Shown here: one piece after another, positions 1 to 4,998 of the stretch
Position numbering within the stretch: the first letter of the stretch is position 1
How the letters are laid out: every line of letters begins with the position of its first letter
DNA from: Betaproteobacteria bacterium RIFCSPLOWO2_02_FULL_68_150
GTDB taxonomy: Bacteria > Pseudomonadota > Gammaproteobacteria > Burkholderiales > SG8-39
DNA length: 9,800 nt
Assembly (NCBI GenBank): GCA_001771975.1
Contig: MERE01000134.1
Location: 1 to 9,800 of the forward strand
Direction of reading: 5' to 3'
Made by a program: the position numbers and the translations under genes
The notes under the pieces: model-generated
The model's input: only the letters and a program-made list of their open reading frames with translations
Database searches by the model: none
Told to the model about the DNA's origin: nothing

Positions 1-580
1 CGGCGAGCAGCGGCGTGTCGGTCGGCCCCGGGCAGACGCAGTTGACGGTGATGTTGTAGCGCGCCAGTTCCCGCGCCAGCGACTTGGTGAAGGCGATGGC
101 GCCGCCCTTGGCGGCCGCATAGACGGTCTCGCCGAGGCTTCCCACGCGCCCGGCGTCGCTCGCCACGGTGACGATCCTGCCGGCGCCGCGCGCGATCATC
201 GGCTCGACGAAGGCGCGCGTCACGGCGATCGGTCCCATCAGGTTGAGGTCGACCACCTTGCGCCAGAAATCGGGCGTGTTCTGCACGAACGGCTCGGTGC
301 GGCCCCAGCCGGCGACGTTGGCGACGATGTCGACCTGCGCGCGGCGCTCGAGCGCGTTGCGGCGGAAGGCTTCGATCGAGGCCGCGTCGGTGACGTCGAG
401 CCGGAAATAATCCGCGCCGCCGCCCTTGGCGCGGATTGCCGCGGCCGCTTCCTGGCCGTTCGCTTCGGCGATGTCGCCGAGCAGCACGTGCGCGCCTTGC
501 GCGGCGAACAGTTCCGCGGCGGCGCGCCCGATGCCCGAGGCCGCGCCGGTGATCACTGCGGTCTTGCCGTCCAGTTTCAT
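1..580 (-). CDS. SDR-family NAD-dependent dehydrogenase, BadH-like (C-terminus outside window)
   Basis: Classical short-chain dehydrogenase/reductase, a cytosolic Rossmann enzyme that oxidises an alcohol or reduces a ketone. The 193 residues seen start at ATG 578-580, preceded 8 nt upstream by a strong AAGGAGA ribosome site (589-595). Visible motifs are the cofactor loop TGAASGIG (residues 11-18), Asp36 at the end of beta2 (favouring NAD over NADP), NVAG (88-91, where NNAG is usual), Asn113, and the catalytic Ser141, Tyr154 and Lys158. The family is about 250 residues long, so roughly 60 C-terminal residues lie beyond base 1. The stretches ASDAGRVGSLGETVYAAAKGG and CPGPTDTPLLA resemble, from memory, 2-hydroxycyclohexanecarboxyl-CoA dehydrogenase (BadH/AliE type). 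That would suit alicyclic or aromatic acid breakdown, but FabG-like or other acyl-CoA dehydrogenases remain possible. It is separated from the upstream operon by its own promoter and operator. Confidence 0.9.
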   Translation of the reverse strand, partial: MKLDGKTAVITGAASGIGRAAAELFAAQGAHVLLGDIAEANGQEAAAAIRAKGGGADYFRLDVTDAASIEAFRRNALERRAQVDIVANVAGWGRTEPFVQNTPDFWRKVVDLNLMGPIAVTRAFVEPMIARGAGRIVTVASDAGRVGSLGETVYAAAKGGAIAFTKSLARELARYNITVNCVCPGPTDTPLLA

Positions 581-595
581 GGGTCAGGTCTCCTT

Positions 596-619
596 GACTG
601 AATGATCGTTCATTCAGTC
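596..619. promoter_or_regulatory. TetR-family-type operator palindrome
   Basis: Ten-base arms GACTGAATGA (596-605) and TCATTCAGTC (610-619) are perfect reverse complements around TCGT. 22 of 24 positions are symmetric, the only break being the T606/T609 pair. The core TGAATGA-N4-TCATTCA has the layout of the Bacillus FadR (TetR family) box TGAATGAMTANTCATTCA. The site covers the -10 region of the SDR promoter and abuts its ribosome site, so binding would block transcription. Repressor and ligand are not in the window; an acyl-CoA ligand is inference from the motif and from the BadH-like gene. No T-run follows, so a terminator is unlikely. Confidence 0.7.
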
Positions 620-630
620 TGCGGCGTCAA
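602..630 (-). promoter_or_regulatory. Sigma-70-type promoter of the SDR gene
   Basis: On the minus strand, TTGACG (plus 625-630, 5/6 match to the -35 consensus) is followed after exactly 17 bases by GATCAT (plus 602-607, 4/6 match to the -10 consensus). The predicted start point falls near 594-596, leaving a very short leader that begins at or just before the AAGGAGA ribosome site. The -10 box and most of the spacer lie within the palindrome at 596-619, the arrangement expected of a repressible promoter. This is motif reading only, with no transcript data. Confidence 0.55.
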
Positions 631-658
631 GCCCCGGCGCGGGGCGGCGCGCGGCGCC
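631..658 (-). terminator. Possible GC-rich hairpin terminator after the GNAT gene
   Basis: Two small perfect stem-loops lie in tandem immediately after the acetyltransferase stop codon. GGCGC/GCGCC (5 bp, loop of 3, 646-658) is followed by GCCCCG/CGGGGC (6 bp, loop of 3, 631-645). On the minus strand only TT follows, so this is not a canonical intrinsic terminator. It may slow polymerase or protect the 3' end of the operon mRNA. Short GC palindromes also arise by chance at this base composition. Confidence 0.25.
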
Positions 659-659
659 T

Positions 660-1664
660 TCAGGCGAGCGGCTTGACGAACGCGAGCCGCTCGGCGGGTG
701 CGAAGCCGGCGCGCACGAAGAAGGCGAGCAGTGCGACGTTGCGCAGGGCCACCACGGTTTCCACGCGCTCGACGCGCAGCGCGGCCAGGTTGACCAACAG
801 CTGCGAGAGCAGCGCACGGCCGATGCCGTGGCCCTGGCGCAGCGGATCGACGCCCAGGGTGTCGAGGATCGCCACCGGCGCGGTGCGGCCGAAATCGCCC
901 AGGTCGACGCGCGCCATGACGTAGCCGGCGAGCGAGCCGTCGACGATCGCCGCGAGCGAGACCCGGATGCCGCTTTCGGCGAGCGCCTCGTCGATCGCGT
1001 GGCGCAGGTAGCGGCTGCGGTCGCCCCCGGTCAGGCGCCGGTCGATGCGCGCCACGCCATCCAGGTCGGCCGCATTCAGCGCGCGCACTTCGGTCAAATC
1101 CCGCGCCAGCGCTTCGAAGTCGTTGGCCCCGCGCGCGCTGTAGTCGTTGGCATCGCCGGGCCGCTCCTCGTCGGGCGAGGCTAGCGGCCGCTCGCGCGCG
1201 CTGCCCAGTTCCTCCTCGCCGATCACGCAGTCGAGCACCTGGTTGCGTCCGAGGCGCCAGCCGTCGGCCTCCAGGAAGCGCAGCATCGCGTGCTGCGTCC
1301 ACAGTGCCGTGGTGCGCATTTCCAGCGCGCCGCGCTGCCGCCCCCAGTCCTCGAGCGCGGCGATGAGCGTGCGGCCGGTGCCGCGTCCGCGGGCTTCGGT
1401 CCTGACCCCGATCTCCTCCAGGCGCAGCCCCGGTTCGGTCTGCCCGAACTCCCCCTCGAGCAGGCGCCCGAGGACGAACCCGGAGAGTTTGCCGTTGGCT
1501 TCCACGGCGAACTGCGCATGCAGCTCGGGGAAGCGCAGTGCCTGCGCGAGACGCCGTTCGAGGTAGCGGCGTCGCGGTTGAGCGCCCTCGGCGGCATCGA
1601 TCGCGACCACGGCGGCGAGGTCGTCCGCTCCGAGCGGGCGGGTTTTCAGATCAGCTGTTGGCAT
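660..1664 (-). CDS. Tandem-domain GNAT family N-acetyltransferase
   Basis: A 334-residue cytosolic protein with two GNAT folds, each expected to bind acetyl-CoA and acylate an amine; the substrate is unknown. Domain 1 (about residues 6-150) has the CoA-binding motif A ARGRGTGRTL (91-100). Domain 2 (about 190-334) has RQGHGIGRAL (276-285). Both match the family's Q/R-x-x-G-x-G/A pattern, so both halves may be active. The halves look like a duplication: LKTRPLGADDLAAVVAID (6-23) parallels LTEVRALNAADLDGVARID (190-208). They are joined by a charged linker (about 150-188). The start chosen is ATG 1662-1664, overlapping the hemerythrin gene by 14 bases. It has no clear ribosome site, so translation probably depends on coupling. 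An upstream start at 1811 in the same frame would overlap well-supported hemerythrin coding sequence. It is the last gene of the run. A role in lysine acylation of pathway enzymes is possible but speculative. Confidence 0.85.
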   Translation of the reverse strand: MPTADLKTRPLGADDLAAVVAIDAAEGAQPRRRYLERRLAQALRFPELHAQFAVEANGKLSGFVLGRLLEGEFGQTEPGLRLEEIGVRTEARGRGTGRTLIAALEDWGRQRGALEMRTTALWTQHAMLRFLEADGWRLGRNQVLDCVIGEEELGSARERPLASPDEERPGDANDYSARGANDFEALARDLTEVRALNAADLDGVARIDRRLTGGDRSRYLRHAIDEALAESGIRVSLAAIVDGSLAGYVMARVDLGDFGRTAPVAILDTLGVDPLRQGHGIGRALLSQLLVNLAALRVERVETVVALRNVALLAFFVRAGFAPAERLAFVKPLA

Positions 1665-2121
1665 AGGCGAGCGCGAGCTCACGGTCGGTCTCCTCATCGA
1701 GTAGGTCTTCGAGCGCCGGCAGCAGCGCCATTTCCTCTTTCTGCACATGGGCGACCAGCCGCTCGGCGAGTTCCAGGCCGAGCGCGCCCAGCTGCCGGCG
1801 CGCCGCGGCATCGGGCTGCGGCAGGGCGAGCAGCTCGCGCAGGGCGTGCGCGGCCGAGCGGATCGTCTCGTGCTCTTCGGTCAGCAGCTCGGCGATGTCG
1901 CCATCGCCCGCCTCTGCCAAGCGCGTGAACAGCTCGCGTTCCTCGAATTCGAAATGGCGCGTGACTTCTTCGGCCAGCGCCGCCGAGCAGTTGCGCAGCA
2001 GGGCATCGAGCTCGGCTTCGGCGACGCGCGCCGCGATCGACTGCTCGAGGCGGCCCCAAAGCTGAATCGTGGCGAGGTGTTCCTCGTGCAGGCGCAGGCT
2101 AGTTTGACGGCTGTAGAACAT
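1651..2121 (-). CDS. Hemerythrin-like (HHE domain) di-iron protein
   Basis: A 156-residue all-helical cytosolic protein of the hemerythrin HHE family, whose members bind O2, NO or iron at a di-iron centre. Candidate ligands occur in the expected order: His12/His15 in LHEEH, His56 and Glu60 in HFEFEE, His84 in EEHETI, and His125 with Glu129/Glu130 in HVQKEE. The length suits one four-helix bundle. There is no signal peptide or membrane segment and no attached signalling domain, so it is a stand-alone sensor, scavenger or iron-repair-type protein. ATG 2119-2121 is preceded by AAGGGA about 5 bases upstream. The gene overlaps the preceding membrane-protein gene by 23 bases and the following acetyltransferase by 14, so the three are almost certainly co-translated. 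A guess is buffering O2 or NO for the oxygen-labile molybdoenzyme encoded upstream. The di-iron family call is firm, the ligand is not. Confidence 0.88.
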   Translation of the reverse strand: MFYSRQTSLRLHEEHLATIQLWGRLEQSIAARVAEAELDALLRNCSAALAEEVTRHFEFEERELFTRLAEAGDGDIAELLTEEHETIRSAAHALRELLALPQPDAAARRQLGALGLELAERLVAHVQKEEMALLPALEDLLDEETDRELALAYANS

Positions 2122-3391
2122 CGGCGCTTCCCTTGGTGCCGCGCAGGCGCAGCAGGACGAAAATGAAGAACGCCGCGAACGTGATCGCGGCTGCGAGTGC
2201 CAGCGCGAGCGCGGCTTGCACGATCGCGACGAGGCCCGTAATCACCCCGGTGACCAGCAGGCCCAGAGCCGCAAGATGCAGCAGGCGATGCGCCGCGAGC
2301 GTGCGTTCCGGCGTCAGCGAGGACACGAGCGCGGGTCCGCGACCTGCGGCGCCGGCGTGCACCGATGCGAGGAAGGGGATGATCTTCTGCAGCACCGCGA
2401 GGAGAAACGTAAGCAGCCAGCCGGGCACCAGCAGCACGCCGAACAGAACCACCAAACGCTGCGGCAGCCAGTCGAGCGCAATCCCGCCACCCAACAGCAG
2501 GCTGGCGACGAGGCAGCCCCAGGACACGCGCACCAGCAGGAATGCGGCGCCGAGCGGCGGCCGCAGCCGCGAGCGTAGCGAGCGTTCCATCATCGCCACG
2601 TGCGCGATCGCGGCGGCGAGTCCCAGCAGGCAGGCGAGCGCGAGCGCCGGCGGATGACGTCCGAAAAAGCTCGCGACCAGTGCCACCAGCAGTGCCGCGA
2701 CCGCCAGCGCCAGCGTGACGCTCGCCCAGCGCCCCGATGGCGGCGGTGCGAGCGCGAACATCGGCAGCATGAAGCAGGAGAATCCGAGCGCGAGCAGCCC
2801 CATGAAGCCATAGCTTGCGAGCAGCAGGTGCGCGAGCGCGAACGCCGTGCGGTCGAGCGCGACGCCCCGCTCATAATGCGTCACCACCGTCATGCCGAGT
2901 ACCAGCATGCCGAGGAGACTGAGCAACGCCGCCCAACCGTAAGCGCGGATCGCGGGCATACCGCGCGCTGCGCGCAGGTTGGCGAACAGCAGCCAGGCGA
3001 ACACGCCCAGCGCTGCAAGCACGGCAAGCGCGCCACCCGCCATTAATTGCGGCCGGTAGTCGGCGGCTGCTGCGGCGAACAGCAGCACACCGGGGGTGAA
3101 AAGCCACCAGACCCATTTCGCCGCCGCGACCGAGCGCACCGGTTGGCGCGTGGCTACCGGCAGCATCTGCAGGCTTGCGCCGACGGCGGTGACCGCGAGC
3201 ACGCCGAGGGTCAGAAGGTGCAGGGCGGCGAAGACCGGCCCCAATCCGCCTGCGAACTCGACGATGGCATCCGCCGAGGCGAGCAGCAACGCCCAGGCCA
3301 GCACCTGGAATGCGGCTGCGGCGCCGAAGTAGCGCATCGGCAGCGAGACCGGCAACAGGCGCCCGCGCGCGCCTGCCGTGATCGGAATCAT
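2099..3391 (-). CDS. Polytopic membrane protein, NnrS/haem-copper-oxidase-like (function unknown)
   Basis: A 430-residue inner-membrane protein with about 12 hydrophobic helices and almost no soluble domain. I do not recognise a named gene. A helix ending in a proline turn recurs: HLLTLG...LQMLPV (residues 58-79), HLLLAS...CFMLPM (188-211) and GVLLVPG...LQKIIPF (318-340). HRLLHLAALG (368-377) begins like a further copy but lacks the proline turn. Intramembrane histidines at 58, 172, 188 and 368/372 could ligate haem. This layout recalls NnrS and the subunit-I fold of haem-copper oxidases, but I see no clear HxH plus HH copper site, so a terminal oxidase is unlikely. ATG 3389-3391 overlaps the stop of the NrfD-like gene in an ATGA junction, tying it to the molybdoenzyme operon, and the hemerythrin gene overlaps its end. 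With hemerythrin beside it, a role in NO/O2 stress or haem-linked electron transfer is the best guess. Confidence 0.65.
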   Translation of the reverse strand: MIPITAGARGRLLPVSLPMRYFGAAAAFQVLAWALLLASADAIVEFAGGLGPVFAALHLLTLGVLAVTAVGASLQMLPVATRQPVRSVAAAKWVWWLFTPGVLLFAAAAADYRPQLMAGGALAVLAALGVFAWLLFANLRAARGMPAIRAYGWAALLSLLGMLVLGMTVVTHYERGVALDRTAFALAHLLLASYGFMGLLALGFSCFMLPMFALAPPPSGRWASVTLALAVAALLVALVASFFGRHPPALALACLLGLAAAIAHVAMMERSLRSRLRPPLGAAFLLVRVSWGCLVASLLLGGGIALDWLPQRLVVLFGVLLVPGWLLTFLLAVLQKIIPFLASVHAGAAGRGPALVSSLTPERTLAAHRLLHLAALGLLVTGVITGLVAIVQAALALALAAAITFAAFFIFVLLRLRGTKGSADVLQPSN

Positions 3392-4230
3392 CGCGCCCCG
3401 CGCGTAGGCAGGTTAGGGAGGGCGAATCCCTGGTTGAGCGAAGCGCGCGTCACGATGGTGCGCTTGGCATGCCAGCCGGCGCCGATCGCCGCTGCCGCGG
3501 CGCCGAGCGCGAGCAGCATGGCGAAGTGGCGCGGCAGCGCCGCCGCCAGCGCTACGAGGGCAAGAGCCGCGAAAGTGCCGATCCAAAGGAGCACCGGCGT
3601 CACGGCGACGAGCGCCGCCTGCGGCGCACCGCCGAGCTTCGGCGCCACGCTCGCGACATAGACCATCCACGCCGCGGCGCGCGCCAGCACCGCGAGCGCG
3701 AACAGCCCGTAAGCGAGCGGGCTCGGCATGTTGTAGGCAAGCGCCAGCACGATGGCGAGCGCCGCGCCTTCGCCGAGTGCCGTAGCCAGGATGAAGGGGA
3801 TGACCTTCGGTTCGCGCCACGCGGGAATGCCTTTCGAGGCCCTCAGGATCATCGCCTGGCACCAGGCAAAGAGGAGCGCGAAAAAGCCGAGCGCGATTTC
3901 CATCCAGTCGCCGGGCCGGAAGAAGGCCGCGACGGTGACGCCGAAGAGCGCGATGCCCGCGAACGCTTCGCGCGTCATCCACGAAGTGCGCGCATTGAGC
4001 AGCACGTGCAGCGCGCGCAGCGGCCTGCCGATCTCCAGCCAGACGCAGGTCAGGCCGAGCGCGACCAGCGCCAGCCCGAGCGGCAGCGACACGGCGCGCG
4101 CGGGTCCCAGCGGCAAGGCCAGCGCCGCGGCGAGAATCAGACCGCTGCCGGCGCCGCCGAACACGAAATTGGCCGCGGCGCGCCAGTCCCAATGCTGCTG
4201 GATCCAGGGTTTCGGGCCGAAGCCGCTCAT
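3388..4230 (-). CDS. NrfD/DmsC-type membrane anchor subunit of a molybdoenzyme, PadD-like
   Basis: A 280-residue hydrophobic protein with about eight predicted helices, of the NrfD/PsrC/DmsC group that anchors iron-sulfur molybdoenzymes and exchanges electrons with quinones. The N-terminus has WDWRAAANFVFGGAGSG (14-30), a usual opening for this group. Further on are CVWLEIGRPLRALHVLLNAR (62-81), the cytoplasmic-type loop ASKGIPAWREPKVIPF (131-146) and GEGAAL (153-158). It should take electrons from the four-cluster protein encoded just upstream and pass them to ubiquinone or menaquinone. Size (about 30 kDa) and position fit the third subunit of phenylacetyl-CoA:acceptor oxidoreductase. ATG 4228-4230 forms an ATGA overlap with the iron-sulfur gene, and its stop forms another with the next membrane-protein gene. 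A longer reading of this frame to 4836 runs antisense-like through the iron-sulfur gene and was discarded. Family firm, substrate inferred. Confidence 0.88.
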   Translation of the reverse strand: MSGFGPKPWIQQHWDWRAAANFVFGGAGSGLILAAALALPLGPARAVSLPLGLALVALGLTCVWLEIGRPLRALHVLLNARTSWMTREAFAGIALFGVTVAAFFRPGDWMEIALGFFALLFAWCQAMILRASKGIPAWREPKVIPFILATALGEGAALAIVLALAYNMPSPLAYGLFALAVLARAAAWMVYVASVAPKLGGAPQAALVAVTPVLLWIGTFAALALVALAAALPRHFAMLLALGAAAAAIGAGWHAKRTIVTRASLNQGFALPNLPTRGAR

Positions 4231-4871
4231 TTCTTGTCCCACAGGTAATAGAAGCCGGGATCGGTGCCGAGTTCCTCGTGCATGCGGAAGAACTGGTTCT
4301 CGGCGAGCAGCTGCGAGACGTTGCTCGCCTTGTCCTCGATGTCGCCGAAATGCAGTGCCTGCGCGATGCAGCTGTTGACGCATGCGGGGGAGGCCTCGGG
4401 GTCGACGCCGGGCTTGAGGCCCTTGGCCAACCCCGCGTCGATGCGATCGGAGCAGAAGGTGCATTTGGTCGCCACGCCGAGGCGTTTCGGATCGAACTGT
4501 TTCTTCTCCGATTCCATCGGCTCGCCGTAGGCGAATTCCGCCTTGTCGGTCTTGTAGCGCGCCTGGTAGGGACAGGCGACCGCACAGTACGCGCAGCCGA
4601 TACACAGGTCGTAGTCGATGGTGACGATGCCGTCCGCGCGCTGCCGGGTCGCGGTCGAAGGACAGACGTGCATGCACGGCGGGTCCGCGCAGTGCATGCA
4701 GCCCACCGGGACGAAGACGCGCTTCACCTCGGGGTATTCGCCGACTTCCATGTCGAGCACGCGGCGCCACTGCACCTCGGGCGGCGTGGCGTTGGTGTGC
4801 TTGCACGCCGCGGTGCAGGTCTGGCAGCCGACGCAACGGCGCAGGTCCGCGATCATGACCCAGCGGGTCAT
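4227..4871 (-). CDS. Four-cluster [4Fe-4S] electron-transfer subunit of a molybdoenzyme, PadC-like
   Basis: A 214-residue DmsB/NrfC-type protein that wires the catalytic subunit to the membrane anchor. Sixteen cysteines form four cluster motifs: Cys13/16/19/23 (CVGCQTCTAAC), Cys58/61/66/70 (CMHCADPPCMHVC), Cys90/93/96/100 (CIGCAYCAVAC), and Cys137/140/164/168. As usual in the family, ligands are shared between motifs 1/4 and 2/3. The first three motifs and the fourth all look complete, so four [4Fe-4S] clusters are expected. No signal peptide is present, so it acts on the cytoplasmic face. ATG 4869-4871 follows GGAG six bases upstream. An in-frame extension to 5060 would run through the hairpin and into the catalytic gene and lacks family features. 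The gene lies 127 bases after the catalytic gene, the widest gap inside the operon, and overlaps the anchor gene by 4 bases. Mass (about 24 kDa) matches the 26-27 kDa PadC class. Confidence 0.93.
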   Translation of the reverse strand: MTRWVMIADLRRCVGCQTCTAACKHTNATPPEVQWRRVLDMEVGEYPEVKRVFVPVGCMHCADPPCMHVCPSTATRQRADGIVTIDYDLCIGCAYCAVACPYQARYKTDKAEFAYGEPMESEKKQFDPKRLGVATKCTFCSDRIDAGLAKGLKPGVDPEASPACVNSCIAQALHFGDIEDKASNVSQLLAENQFFRMHEELGTDPGFYYLWDKK

Positions 4872-4933
4872 GGGACGCTCCGGGGGAAAACCAGCGCGGA
4901 CAAGCGAGGCGGTCGCATAACTGCCGTTACCGA

Positions 4934-4966
4934 TCTGCCGACTTGGCCGGTGGCCAAGTCGGCAGA
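4934..4966 (-). repeat. Perfect 15-bp inverted repeat (mRNA hairpin) between catalytic and iron-sulfur genes
   Basis: TCTGCCGACTTGGCC (4934-4948) and GGCCAAGTCGGCAGA (4952-4966) are exact reverse complements around a 3-base loop. It lies in the 127-base gap between the molybdoenzyme catalytic gene (stop 4999-5001) and the iron-sulfur gene (start 4871), with 62 bases from hairpin to start codon. On the transcribed minus strand the stem is followed by TCGGTAACGG, with no U-tract, so simple intrinsic termination is unlikely. mRNA processing, 3'-end protection of the catalytic cistron or partial attenuation would fit. A protein-binding dyad or a dispersed REP-like repeat is also possible. Confidence 0.75.
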
Positions 4967-4998
4967 CCTGGGGCAATTCAAAGGCGGCAGGGGCCTCA

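Noticed and set aside
596..619. Palindrome as an intrinsic terminator of the long operon
   Set aside because: The stem is AT-rich with no following T-run and sits exactly over a promoter -10 box, which fits an operator better.
660..1811. N-terminal extension of the acetyltransferase to a start at 1811
   Set aside because: The extra 49 residues are low-quality sequence overlapping conserved hemerythrin coding. The GNAT fold begins right after the ATG at 1662-1664.
3388..4836. 482-codon reading of the anchor gene frame
   Set aside because: The part upstream of 4230 runs out of frame through the four-cluster iron-sulfur gene. The NrfD family opening starts at ATG 4228-4230.
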